Assembly (NCBI GenBank): GCA_024500155.1
Contig: CM044856.1
Coordinates: 47,120,303 to 47,184,302, forward strand
Source of the DNA: Chenopodium formosanum
Lineage: Eukaryota > Streptophyta > Magnoliopsida > Caryophyllales > Amaranthaceae
Direction of reading: 5' to 3'
DNA: 64,000 nt
Positions 32,657 to 44,071 of the stretch are shown one piece after another. The notes below the pieces were generated by a model, which worked only from the letters and a program-made list of their open reading frames with translations, was not told the origin of the DNA and did not search any database. A program made the position numbers and the translations under genes. How positions within the stretch are numbered: position 1 is the stretch's first letter; the number at the start of each line of letters is the position of its first letter.

Positions 32657-35451
32657 TCACTTCTGGCTTACATACGGAGCCTCCTGGTTCTCCCCCTTCT
32701 CCTCATCATCTGAGGGAATTTGGTGCGCTTTGCCAGGACCAAGAAGCTCAGGCGCGGTTGGCTCACTGTTGCTGATCTAGGCTTCAAAAGAGGCAGGCTC
32801 TGGCTCACCTTGCTCTCTCAAGTAAACCACGTACTCAGCATAGCTGTGTGCCATTGCCCAGATGCTATAATCAGCTTCTGGGTACAAGGCAGCCCAAGCA
32901 ATCTTCATACGGGCGTCGTTGTCAGCATCACTTTCAGCAACAAGGCGATTTTGCTCCGCCTCCAGGGTTGCTGCAAAGTTTTTCTGAGCTTGAGCAGTAT
33001 CCTTCTCCAGCCTCTCAACCATGGCTTTCAGTTTGCCAAGGTCCGCCTGGGCCTTCTTGAGCGCCTCATCAGCCTGCTTGGCGCTCTCGTCTGCCTTCTT
33101 TTGGGCCTCCTCCGCCCCCTTCTTGGCCGTCTCAGCATCCATTACCCGCTGGTCGGCCGCCTTCAGATCTAGCTCCAGCTGCTGGATTTTAGACGCCTGT
33201 GTCATAATTGTTGCTTTACTTTCAAGTTCATTTACGATAGTTGAGTGTAAAGCAATATTATCAGCGTCTATGGCAGACTTCTTGGCCCTTTTTACCTCTT
33301 CCCATTTGCGGGAATAAGGACGTTTGAGCCCGTCCACCCGCAGCATGGCCTGCAAATAAAGCAGGCGGTATAAGAATTACGGGCGGGGAAATTACTTGGA
33401 AAATATAATATGGAATTGACAGGTTTCTTACCTCAGCCAGAAGGGATAGAATGCGTTCAAGATTGAACGTCTCTATCCCAGGGATATTGTCCTTATCCTT
33501 CTTCCGGACGGCGTCCAGCATGGCTTTGGCGTGCTTCTGGACGTTTGGCCAGCGGGGAGATTGTGTTTGATCTGCACCACAATCAATAGGTGATGAGTGC
33601 GAAACTAAGGCGGCACCTATTTGTATCCGGCTGTCTGAGGATGACGTCTGTTGGGAGTGGGATTTCACCCGTAAAGGCCACCCCAGCTCAGGCGGGGATT
33701 CAAAAGGGTTCTTACCTTCAGAGCCGGCCAAGTGGGGAACGCTTGCAGGCGTGGTGAACCCCGCGGCTGCTGAGGGGTTGGCAAGGTCTAGGCACAGGCT
33801 GCCGCCTACTTTCTCGAGCCGCCCCGCTATTCGCATCGTCTTTGCCCCGGCTGAGGCGCTAGGAGTTGACGCAGAGGCAGACTTTTTTATTTTATTGAGA
33901 ACGGCTGGGGCCTCCTCTCTAGCCCGTTTGAGATTCTTCTCAAATGATTTCCCAACTTCTCCCCCCTGTGAAAATAAAAAAGTAAAGGTTAGTATCCAGG
34001 CAAGAAAGTTTATAAAATAAACTTAAGAAAGGGTCAGGCGCTCAATACCTTGGCCCTGACCTCGGCCGCAGCTTTCTCCGCAAGCTCTTTGCGGATGGTC
34101 GTAGAAGACCGCTTGGGAGTTTTCTCCTTCTGCAGCATGTTCAATGCTTCTTCTGCAAAAAGAAAGAAATTGGTCATCATAAATCAATACCGATAAAAAA
34201 GTACTACAGACGGTATGAACTCAGGTGCGTACGTTTATTAAACATGTGCCCTAGCCCACAGGCGGCTAAGAAACATTCATCCCTGAACCAGGCGCTCTTG
34301 GGAATCCAATTCTTAGGAACTTTTATTGTTTCCCCGGTTGACAGAGTTTCGTCTGTGAGGCCGAAAAAGTCTGCCTCAATTATTTCGTCAAAGTCTTTCT
34401 CTGGGATCCGGGGAAGAGCGCACTTCCTGCCTAACAAGTCAGGCTTCTTATTGTACAGACGGAATTCATAATTCTCCCGTCTGGTTGGGGCTGACATCAG
34501 GTAAAACCTGTGCTTCCAGCCATCGAACTTGGAGACCTTGTCCAAGGTCATCATATATTGCGGCTGTGTGGTTAGAGTATACCACGCTCTCCAGCCGCCT
34601 GGGCTCCTGCTGAGGTAATGCATGCTCGCAAAAGCCTCCCAGCCGGGGTTAAGCCCTTGGAACTCGCAGGCGACAACATACCCCAGAATGTTGGTCCAGG
34701 AGTTGGGGGTAAGTTGCCAGAGCCCTAGACCGTAGCCCCTCAAAATTGCCTTCACCGCCTAGTGAAGGGGGAAGCGAAGGCCGGCTTTGAACGCCGCCTC
34801 GTAACAGCCAAAATAGCTGTTGGCGTTCTGTTGATCATCCCCCCAGACGATGGTGCCAAGTTCAGGCGGCACCCGGATCTTATACCCGTCTCCTAGCGGG
34901 TGCATTTTCTTAAAATTCTCTAAGTTCTCCCCCATCTGGATTCGGTCCTTGGAGGAGACGTGGATGCTGAAGGGATCGTCCTTCTCACTCCACTTTTTCC
35001 TTTCTTCCTCCTCGCTATCCGGAAGAGGAGGCAAGCCATCGCTGCTCTCAGAGGTAGAGGCGGAGCTGTCACTCTCCGTCTCCCCCTCACTTTGGTCCAT
35101 GGGGGCAGAGGCGGCATCGTCGCCACCTTGGTCACATTCCTCTAGGAAAGAGTCAGCGGGGGTTGAGGGGGCGCGCGGAGGGGATCTCTCCAGAGTCGTC
35201 TGATCTCCCTGACCAGACGTGTCTCCCTCAGGCGTTTGGCCGCCTGAGCCTTCGCCTTTGTAATTTGGATCATTGGCCGTCTGCATTATCCGAGCCATGG
35301 TGTCCTGCACAGACACATAACTAGTCGGAATCCATGGCAAAGGGTGGTCCCAACACCCCGAGCCGGCACTCCCAGTCCTAGACTCAGCCGTCCCTGGTGA
35401 CCGGCTGGACTCTAACCTAGGTTGTGCCGTGTGTGTTGGTGATGCATCCAT
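32657..35451 (-). pseudogene. Antisense multi-exon gene of element D (putative gypsy-type transposon domain plus coiled coil)
   Basis: It starts at ATG 35451. Exon 1 (35451-34233) encodes an acidic low-complexity N-terminus, then IRVPPELGTIVWG, FPLH, ILRGYGLGLWQLTPNSW and an aromatic-rich segment. This resembles the plant domain called putative gypsy-type transposon (Transposase_28, PF04195), named from memory. Introns 34232-34153, 34048-33966 and 33431-33350 have GT-AG ends and keep phase. A further optional intron begins near 33713. The last exon is a long Ala/Lys/Glu coiled coil (QLELDLKAADQRVMDAETAK). The only breaks are TAG 34759-34761 and TAG 32777-32779, both read through in frame; the natural stop is TGA 32657. 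Function unknown. Confidence 0.7.
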
Positions 35452-35675
35452 TTATCGCAAGAAATATGTACAGGCGGTGAAAAAAAGAAAAGAGCTGAGA
35501 GAGACAGAGACGGTACCTTTGGATTTGGTATCTGAAGGAGGGCGGGTCCGGCTGGGTTGAGGAAGAACAAAGTTTCTTGCTTGCGCCTGACTCAAACGGA
35601 TGACTTCTGCTCTCTCAAAGTTTTTCTCTCTAGAAAATTTTTGTAAAACGTACAAAATTATGAGGGTAAAAAGAC

Positions 35676-35684
35676 TATATATAA
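35676..35684 (-). promoter_or_regulatory. TATA box of the antisense gene in D
   Basis: On minus the sequence reads TTATATATAG, about 225 bp upstream of the ATG at 35451. A leader rich in CT/AGAGAGA follows, with a possible donor (AAAG-GTACC) near 35518. It is separate from the LTR promoter, so the antisense gene appears to have its own. Confidence 0.6.
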
Positions 35685-35813
35685 GGGGTAAATACGGGGG
35701 CATTTCCGTAATTTACCTAGAAGGTGAACGATTACTATGTAACGGTAAAATTACCGCCAACCGGAGAGTGGCATGTGTCACAGATGCCACGTGGCATGCC
35801 ACGTCACATCTGT

Positions 35814-35823
35814 GAGGGGCAAA
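35814..35823 (+). other. Polypurine tract of element D
   Basis: GAGGGGCAAA directly precedes the TGTTAAGGG start of the 3' LTR. Confidence 0.75.
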
Positions 35824-36311
35824 TGTTAAGGGTATTTTACCCTGCCACGTGGTCCAATCAGAGGGTGACACGTGTCAGCCTCAGATTGGTCCAAAATGGA
35901 CCAATCCCTGTTTGACATGTGTCATTCCAGAGATAAAGGGGAAAAGGCGGCCTTCAGGCCCAAATCCCGAGAAAGCCGGAATACGGCGCAGCCCACCAAT
36001 GATTAGGGTTCAGTGACCTAATCAGGGGCAATTCAAGATGACCCTATAAATAGGGCGATGTCCCTCATTTTGAGGGCAACTTTTTCCATTTATTACAACT
36101 GCACTCTCTTACATCAGAGAAACACCTGAGCTTGGAATCCGAGCAGATACCCACCTAAATTTCCGTTCTCTTTATTCCGTTTCAAGTTATTAACTTGTGC
36201 GTTGGAGGCGGAGCACCACCCAACAGGTGTCTCCGTTTGTTTGCAGGTTCAGCTCATCCCGGATCAGTCTTCGTGTTGTAACTCTCCCGAGGGACAAAAA
36301 CACCCAAAACA
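35824..36311 (+). repeat. 3' LTR of element D
   Basis: 488 bp, TGTTAAGGG to CCAAAACA, with TATA at 36045. It differs from the 5' LTR at about twenty positions by eye, many of them C/T or G/A. The target duplication TGAAT follows at 36312. Confidence 0.9.
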
Positions 36312-36815
36312 TGAATGACCTCATACCATCTCTTGAGGGGCTATTTATAGGGGATAGCTCCTGCTGAGCTATTCTTTCCAGTTGGGCTTAGATAGAAAGG
36401 CTCCGCCACGTAAAGAAGAGTCGGCATGAGTGACCTCATACCACCTATTAAGGGGCTAGTTGTATAGGATAGCTCCCGCTGAACTATCGCCCAGCCCCAA
36501 GGTGCGCACTCATTGTCAAAAGGACAGCTAAATGGGGCTCACTAGCCCGGTAGAGTCAGCCGGCAGAGCTGACCAGGACAAAGTTTCCACAAAGGAGATC
36601 GTACACCTATTAATAGAGAGCAAAGTATAACAGAAAAGAGGTTAGACACATAAGTTTTTACACACTCTACATCTCTCTAAGTACACTTTCTCTCTCTAAA
36701 CACTCTCTAACTTAGGCATCAGAGGGGGGTTCCTCGAGTCTTGTGTGTTGTCTTGTGTAGGTTGTAAACGGGACCTAGCTCACCCAACAGAACCCTTGGA
36801 TCCGTATCTGGAACA
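36312..36815 (+). repeat. Right piece of LTR G
   Basis: It continues the sequence broken at 25028. It contains a TATA-like TATTAATAG near 36610, then CT-rich leader blocks and ACTTAGGCATCAGAGG, a phrase familiar from the R/U5 part of plant Gypsy LTRs. Its end near CACCCAACA or GGAACA (36791-36815) is unclear and no PBS is visible, so it may be a solo or 3' LTR. Confidence 0.5.
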
Positions 36816-36819
36816 TATA

Positions 36820-37709
36820 CTATTATTAAAGCCCTTATAATTTAATTAAAATAAGCTGAAGTTATATTTAAAACACCATACTTTAATCCCAATTAATGAG
36901 TAATTTAAATTCTTTATAGAAACTTGAATTTTAATGCACTACCAAAAATTCCAACATTATATTTTAACAAAAACTTGTTGTAATTAGGCCTTAAAAAACT
37001 TAAATCAAAGGTGTAATTCATCCTATATCATAATCCTTTAATAATTATAATATATGAATATAGGGTATAAAAATTGGGGCTTTTCAATTAAAAATAAAAT
37101 CTGAAATCTAAATTACGTGATACTCATAATCAAACATCATAATCTAATCACAACACTCATAATTAATAATTAGATCTATGATTAAATTGATTCTTAAAAC
37201 AAAAGAATAAGTTGTTTTTCTTTTGTTCGAATTATAATATATGAATATAAGGTATAAAAATTTTCGGTTGCTGCCAGCGTCGGGGGTTGTGGGCAGCTGG
37301 TGCTGTTGGTGGTTGGCGGCCCACCGGTGGTGGTGGTGCCCGGCGGTGGTGAGGTCGAATGAAAAGGGAAGGGGAAAAAGAAAGAAAAAGAAAAAGAAAA
37401 AAAAAAGGAGAAGGGAGAGAAAGTTTACCTTTGGTTTTCTCCACTCTGGGCAAACTTTGATTTGCCTCAAGTGTTGATTTTTTATACCCTTTCTTCAGAA
37501 ACCGCTCTTCCTAAACTTTCCATTTTTAATCTTTTCTAGTCCCTTCCATATTAAAACTTTATTAAAATAAAACTTTCTTAAATTAAACCCCAACTTAAAT
37601 AAAATAAAATGAATAATTGAAATACTAAAATTAAAACATTTCAATTTATTTAAATATTTCTCAAATACTTATTTTAAATTAAATACGTATAAAAATAATG
37701 GGTATTATA
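36820..37709 (-). repeat. Probable chromovirus (Tekay-like) LTR, minus strand
   Basis: On minus it starts TATAATACCCATTA, one base off the TGTAATACCC start common in Tekay/Del elements. It has a TATA box (GGGTATAAAAAATC, near 37480), then TTTGCCCAGAGTGG and a Pro-rich leader. The rest is AT-rich. The far end is not resolved and no internal domain of this family is present, so it is a solo or truncated LTR. Confidence 0.45.
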
Positions 37710-38855
37710 GTCCTGGTGGATGAGGGTTCAATTTTATGAATATTGTAACTTTCCTGCTGGATATTTACTCCGTCTTGGTGGACAGAGGTTCAACTGATTA
37801 GCATATGCACTTGATAACTTTCGTGTAATTTTCCTTACTGTTTATCTTGTTGTTTGTATGCTTCCTTAGACATGCTGCTGAGCCATGGTGTAGTAGTACC
37901 TAAACCTTAGTTCCACAACCTCCAAGTCGATTTAGGTGGAGCCTCGTAAGTTGGGCTTTCTGTTATTCTTACTCGAACTGATTTTCTGACTTTGTTTCCT
38001 AACTTGGCTGCATATGGCCTTTATTTTTTTTCCTTCTATTAAATTTGGTGAGAACTTGTCAATATTTTATGCTTTTCATCTTGTTTGTGATGGAGGCTTA
38101 TGCGTTATATATTTTACTTAGTTTTTGCAGAGACTTATTTGCGCATCATTTAATTTGCTTGGTTGTAGTCTCCTTTTGTACCGTTCAACCTTTTTTGCTG
38201 TGACTTTTTCATGTCATCTAGCTAACTTTGCTGTGAACTTATTGGCTGTAGTTTGTTTATATGTCGTTCAGCTTGTTTTGTTGTGACTTACTTATGTCAT
38301 TCAGCTTGCTTTGCTACGACTTATTAATGTTAATCAGCTTGTCTTGCTATGCCACTTATTATTTATTGCACCTCACTTATCTTTCGTAAGTTCTTACTGC
38401 TGGTTCATCTCCTGTCTCCCCCACAAAAGAGGTGAGCTGGGTGGGACCAACAGAACCTTGGTGTTTCCCACTCAGCTTGATTTCATGCTTTTGGTTTACC
38501 TTTCCCTGCTCAAGTTGAACGTGCCAGGCCTCCTCCCCAGGCGTCCCAAAGGTGGTGCACTATTTTACTTTGAGTAGGTAAGTTAATCTTAGGGAAGTGC
38601 GTTCTCCTTTGCCTAATGATGTCTGGGTGCACCTTATTGCAATGCTTTTTGCTTTTAATGCTTATATGGTTTTTCTGCATGTGAGCGTGCGATGCTAAAG
38701 CATAACTTAACACATTTAAACAAGTTTATATAGTATACTCCTCACACAGAGGCTCATATTTCATTGAATTCAGATGGCTTAAATTGCCTTGATTAACATA
38801 GCATAAACTAAAAAAGGTGTTTGCATAATTTAAGCAAAGTTTTTTTATTTCTACT
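37710..38855 (-). repeat. 3' non-coding region of element I with tandem repeat
   Basis: At 38150-38355 about five degenerate units of 40-45 bp repeat a phrase that reads on minus as AAGTCACAGCAAAACAAGCTG with a GACATA tail. Two CTGG(T)GGA phrases repeat near 37711 and 37780. The position, after pol and before the 3' LTR, matches the repeat arrays of elements C, D and E. No coding frame is evident. Confidence 0.55.
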
Positions 38856-39875
38856 TAGTCATTTGCTTTTTCAACAAATACTTCTGTAACACGTCTGCAT
38901 TGAAACTATTCCTTAAGACCTGACATTCTTGATCTGCGAGGAGGAAAGCGTCTGGTCTAACTTGCTCATGGATGATGAAAGGGCCTTCCAAGTTGGCTGA
39001 CAGCTTTTTGTACTAGTTTCCTCTTCCCACTACTGGTGTCCATCTGAGAAATAAGTCTCTAGGAAGCAATTCTCGGTGCTTAATTCTCTTGTTGAAAGCC
39101 TTTAAGATCTTGCTTTTCTGGGCTGCTAGCTTAAGAGCTTCTTTTAGCCGCAGCTCTGGCTCAAGGTCTAGCTCTTCCAACATGCGCTTCTCATTTCCTT
39201 AATGCTCATAGTGCTAGATTCTCAAACTGGGAATTTGCACTTTTATTAGAACTAATGCGTATGCCCCGTAAGTCAGGGCGAAAGAACTTTTACTAGTAGA
39301 CTCTTTCTCTGTTGTTTTGTTTTCCCATAATACCTGTGGGAGTAGGTCAGCCTTGAGGCTTTTATGTTCTTCAAACTTCCTTTACAAGGATGTTAGGATT
39401 AGCTTTTTTCTGCTTTTACTTGGCCATTGCTCTTCGGGCATCAACCTAAAACACTTGCATACTTGGTGCCAATTTCCTCTAAGTAATCCTTGATGGTGCC
39501 ACAGTAAAACTGGCATCCATGATCAAATAATATGCAATCTGGCACCCCAAATCTTGTTATGATTTTATTCCATATGAACGTTCTCACTTGGACTGCCTTT
39601 ATGTACTTGGTGGGGTCAGCCTCAATCCACGTAGTGAAATAGTCTACTGCCACTATAAGATACTTCCTGCCCGCTGACCTAGTAGTGAAATGTCCTAATT
39701 TGTCCATTTCCCACAAGGTGAACGGATCAGGTTGAGAATTAGAGTTAGATTGTTTGCCAGCGTTTATGAATAGGGCATACTTTTGGCACTATTCACACTT
39801 TTTGACCTTTGCTAAGGCATCTTATGTCAGAGTTGGCCAGTATGCTCCCCTTCCAAGCGCTTCAAACCTTAGGGC
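38856..39875 (-). pseudogene. Integrase of element I
   Basis: The zinc finger survives as CE-stop-CQKYA, with the first pair unclear. The catalytic core has VAVDYFTTW and FDHGCQFY, where Asn after the second Asp is now His. The region beyond loses the clear Glu motif through decay. The tail (LSANLEGPFIIHEQV, FNADVLQKY) fits Tat polyprotein ends, finishing near 38856. Only 39716-39441 is open without stops. Confidence 0.7.
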
Positions 39876-40204
39876 TTTTCAGCTAATGTGGTTGGCACAA
39901 ATTCGTGAATGTGTTTCTTCCATGACTATCTCTTGCTCCCATTCTGGAATACACCTCAGCAGTGGTTTTGAGAAGCCTTTTTTGTTGAGCTCTCCATTCA
40001 TCACCACGTACCAGTTGCCGTCCTTTTTAAATTTCTTGGCTTGTGCCTCGTCATCCGACAGCGAGCCATGTATCTGGTAGGTCAGTATGTATGTGAACCA
40101 TGCTCGCTATTGTCCGGTGCAATTTACCTGCTTGCTTTTTGCGATGCTACTTTTTTCTAGGTGTTCCACCATGATTGTCCTTATGAGGCTTTATAGGGTG
40201 GAAT

Positions 40205-42115
40205 TGACTAGTTTTGATTATTCATAGGCTTAGGAATTTTCTGTTCTGGGGACCAGGTTTATCTGAAAATGTATTAGCTAGGCCACTAGCTCTTTCACGT
40301 TGGTTGTGTACTTTAGCATTGTAGGCTCTCTAGCCTCATACTCCCCATTCAATTGGCTAGCTACCAGCTGCAAGTCAGTCTGCAGGTGAACTTTTCTAAC
40401 TCTTGCTTCTATACTCATTCTCAGGCCTGCAAGAGTTGCTTCATACGCTGCTTCATTTTTTTATGCCTTGAATTTTAAATTAATGGCATATTCTAATACA
40501 TTGCCTTTTGGCAATATTATTATTATCCCTACTCTGCATCCTTTTTGGGTTGGAGATCCATCCACTGCCACTATCAAGATTCCGATTTCATCTTCTTTTT
40601 CTTCTTAAGAGGCTTCTAATACAAAATTTACTAGGGCTTGAGCTTTGATAGCTGCCCTCGGCTTTACCTCGAACTCATATTCAGAGACCTCTATTGCCCA
40701 CTTCAGGAGCCTGCTTAAGAAGTCCATTTTCTTAACGACTTTTTCCTGCGGGTGATTTGTAAGGATTTGAATTGTGTGTGCATCAAAATAGGATTTCAGC
40801 TTTCCAGCTTTTGTCACCACTGCAAAGGCCAGCTTTTCTACCAACAGTTATCTTTGCTCAGCCCCTATCAACACATGGCTTACGAAGTGTACTGGTTTAT
40901 GTTATTTCTGTCTTTTAACCAGGAGAACGGACGCGATTGTTTGTATTGAGGCGGAGATATACAACTGTAACTTTTTGCTTAGCTCTAGACTGATCATGGT
41001 TGGGAGCTTGGTCAGGTGCTCCTTGATCCCTTCGACAACTTCTTTCTCTGCTGCACCACACTTAAACTCCCTGTTTCGTTTCAGCAGCTGATAGAATAGT
41101 AGGGCTTTGTCATCTGACTTGCTGATGAATTGAGTCAGTGCTGCCATTCTTCCTGTCAGTTGCATGATGCCTTTAGTGCACTTTGGATGTGGGAGGCTAA
41201 AGATTGTCTCCACTTTCTCTAAGTTGACATTTATTCGTCTCTCACTGAACAAGAAACCCAGGAATTTTCCATAACACACCTCGAAAACACATTTCTTTGG
41301 GTTAAGCTTGATATGATACTTATTCAGCGTGGAAAATGTTTCCTCTAGGTCCATAACGTGCCCCGCCTGCGTGACACTATTGATAATTGAATCATATATG
41401 TATTTCCCTTTTTGGTGCATGAATACTCTATCTATTGTCTTCTGAAAAGTAGCCCCCACATTCTTCAGCCCAAAGGGCATAGCTATGTAATTGTGTACTC
41501 CCCCTTCGGTGATGAACGCGCTTTCTTCTTTTCTGGCTTGTGTAGGATAATTTGGTGATACCCTAAGAAGGTATACTTGAAGCTTAGCAAGGCATGGATT
41601 CTGGTTAAGTCTACCAGCTGGTCAATTCGTGGTAGCGGGTAGCAGTCTTTTGGACGTACTTTGTTGAGATATGTTAAATTGACGCACATCCTCCATTGGT
41701 CGTTCGCCTTCTTTACCATTACCACGTTGGCCAACCACTCTTGATAATCACAAGGCTCTATGAATCCGGACTCTAGGAGCTTGTCTACCTCCTCCTGGAT
41801 TGCCTGATATTTCTCTATGGAGAAGTTTCGTTTTTTCTGCCTAACTGGTTTAATGTTCTGTTTCACATTCTGCCTGTGAACTATAACTACGGGGTTATTT
41901 CCTAGAATCTAATTTGTTGAAAATACAAAAATGTCCTTATTTTCCCTTAGTAACTCTATGAGCTGGACTCCCACTCAAGGGTCAATTACTTTCCTAATTT
42001 TTACCATCCTAAAGTTTTCACCCTTTGTGAGCCCAACATTAATGCGCTCCCCATTGGGTAGCTGCCTGGCTACCTCTTCTTTTGCGTGAAAGGAATAGTG
42101 TCCTTCGAACAAGTG
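40205..42115 (-). pseudogene. pol: Reverse transcriptase and RNase H of element I
   Basis: RT motifs: YQEWLANVVMVKKAN, MCVNLTYLNKVRP and MPFGLKNVGATFQK. The catalytic YxDD is lost: the expected place reads KYIYDSIINS (near 41395). A frameshift near 41490 separates two open halves. RNase H (VEKLAFAVVTKAGKLKSYFD) and an archaeal-type domain (VAVDGSPTQKGCRVG, near 40560) follow with several stops. Clearly non-functional. Confidence 0.75.
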
Positions 42116-42128
42116 TATTATTATGATA

Positions 42129-43315
42129 GTGGGTTTAGAATTATTAAAAAGCTAATATGTTCAATAAGGTCAAGTGATCGGAATTCCTGGGTGGAGGCCA
42201 CTTTCGATTAGTATTATTAATGCATAATTAATATTACAGCTTAATCTTCACTGAACCCTTCGGGTCACACCCTAGCAGTCAACTAACCGAAGCGAAAAAT
42301 TTATTCGGAAGTAATATATTTAGACGTCTGAAATTCGAGCTTGGAGCGTCGAAACCGAGCGTCGGAGAATCTCAAATATCGAGCCAAAATTTAGGAATTG
42401 ATAAGACGGGGAAATGTTTCAAGTAACAAGCAAAAACCCTAGTCACACAAAAACAAGGGAAGCGCGCCAAATAGGAGCGTGCCACGTGGCAGCACACATG
42501 GCAGCATGCCATGTGGCAGCACACATGGCAGCATGCCATGTGGCAGCCATAAAGTGGCAGCAGCCACGTTGGCAGCCACCAAGGGGTAGCACGCCACATT
42601 GGCAGCGCGCCATGTGGCAGCGCGCCATGGAGGCAGCGCATGTAGCAAGGGGGCCGTGGACCCGGGTGACGGGATATGGATACGGGCCAAAAGAAAGTGG
42701 CCTAACCGAACCTAACTTTGGGCTCAAGGTTGGGTGACACATGGCTAGCTCACAATGCATGTGAGTTACCTTGGGGACCAAGTGGGAAAGTTGTCCACAG
42801 CTAACCATGTGACACTTGTTACTTGTTCCTTGGTTTATTAAACTAAGGGTTGAATTCATCAATCTTTCAATGTGGGATATTTTGTGAAAAAGTCCCGTAT
42901 TAATAGATGAGTTGAATTCACAAGGTAGCTTTCCTTATAAATATTTAAAGCATGGCTTGAGGATTCTTGGCTTGAGTAAGAGTTGTAACAGGCATCACTA
43001 GTAAGTGAGTACCCTTGAACTTAAGAGTTGGAAAAGGTATCACATTTAGTGAAAACCTTTGAACTCAATTACTCGGGTTTTATTGGTCGGGTCCTGCTAA
43101 TCCCAAGACATTAGACCTTGTCGGTGTTCGTTGGTGCGGGTTGATCAACGTTGGAGGCTTCGTGTTTTAAAAGCTTGCTTTCTTGTTAGAGCCCATTTGG
43201 TCGGGCGAAGCACGCTACAAAAGTTAATCGTTTTATATTAATGTTGTGATTAATTTAATTATGTTTATGGTTTTATCTATTGCGAGTGCGGTCTTGTTTT
43301 TGGGTTTGTTTCCGC
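42129..43315 (+). repeat. Probable solo LTR J inserted in element I
   Basis: This block separates protease from RT in I and has no coding frame of its own. It carries a dense CATGCC/CCACGTGG repeat cluster (42481-42640), a TATA box (TATAAATA at 42936) and ends near GTTTCCGCA, a common end of Copia LTRs. Boundaries are approximate: TGGGTTTAG (42130) and TGTTCAATAAGG (42158) are both candidate starts, and I find no clean TSD (GATAG against GTGAG at best). Confidence 0.45.
42475..42645 (+). promoter_or_regulatory. Private palindrome cluster of LTR J
   Basis: GCCACGTGGC (42481-42490) is a perfect 10-bp palindrome. It is followed by repeats of GGCAGCATGCCATGTGG and related words, about 290 bp upstream of the TATA box. 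The Cys/His-rich open frames here are by-products of this repeat. Confidence 0.6.
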
Positions 43316-43386
43316 AGTGAGTCAGACTCATCAAACCCCAAAATTGAGGACTCAAGGTTTTCCATTGCTAACATTTGCTTATCTTT

Positions 43387-43960
43387 TTATTTGTGATACT
43401 CCTCTTGCTTCCTTTTCCTTGATTTCCTTTCGACATACTCGCCGAATCTTGGCTTGGGGCCTTGCTGCTGCCTGGTCCTAGCAAGCTGCTTCAGGGTTGT
43501 TATATAGTACTGCTGGGCTGTAGCACTACTGCCTGTCTTTTGGTTTCCCGTGAGCTTTGTAGACCGCCCATGATTGGTTATGTATTCCAAAGCAAGGTGA
43601 TAGGTGGATACTACCCCACCTAATTTGTGAATGAGTGATCTTCCCATAATCACATTGTATGGTGATGGGGAGTCTATTACCAAGAATTCAGCTCGAACAT
43701 CATGTCTCCCTGACCACTCTCCCTCTCGGATTGAGATCTCAATTATGCCCTCTAGAATTATCCAGACCCATTGAAACCGGTGACTTCATAACTCACCCGT
43801 TTTAGATCTTTTTTATCCACCTTTACCTCTTTGAATGCACTAATGTATATGGTATTGGCTAAGTTGCAACCATCTATTAGTACTATGTCTACCTCCTAAT
43901 TTGCAATTCTCATTGTCACCAACAAAGGGTCGTCATAGGGGGTAAATTATGCCTTCCTAG
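43387..43960 (-). pseudogene. Protease of element I
   Basis: The active-site loop reads IVLIDGCNLANTIY near 43880, where IDTGSS is expected, so Thr-Gly-Ser is replaced. The C-terminal half has NVIMGRSLIHKLGGVVSTYHL, the typical GR(P/S) signature of Tat proteases. Stops occur in the N-terminal half. It lies between gag and the J insertion. Confidence 0.7.
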
Positions 43961-44071
43961 TCATACTCATCAAATATAGCTCGTGGCTGCTCAGGAAGTG
44001 GCGGCCACCTGCGCTTCTCATTTTAATTTATCTGATGGATCATTGCTCGCAAGTTTGCCTGTGCTCTATTA

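Larger units (their letters stand above)
25029..36311 (+). mobile_element. Complete Tat-lineage Gypsy element D (11.3 kb) with antisense gene
   Basis: Two 490-bp LTRs that differ at about twenty positions by eye are flanked by a perfect TSD (TGAAT). Order: LTR, PBS, gag-protease-RT-RNase H-integrase on plus, hairpin array, multi-exon antisense gene on minus with its own TATA box, PPT, LTR. Gag and pol were one reading frame, as the second copy H shows. D itself is defective: a 32-base deletion removes the protease active site, and there are about ten in-frame stops. Confidence 0.9.

Noticed and set aside
34850..35203. Plus-strand ORF opposite the antisense gene of D
   Set aside because: It is a shadow; the minus frame has domain-like content, introns and a promoter, while this one has none.
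37144..37477. Gly/Trp-rich and Pro-rich ORFs on both strands
   Set aside because: They fall in the CCACC-rich leader of a probable chromovirus LTR and show no domain.
42372..42862. Cys/His-rich overlapping ORFs on both strands
   Set aside because: They are translations of the CATGCC/CCACGTGG repeat in LTR J.
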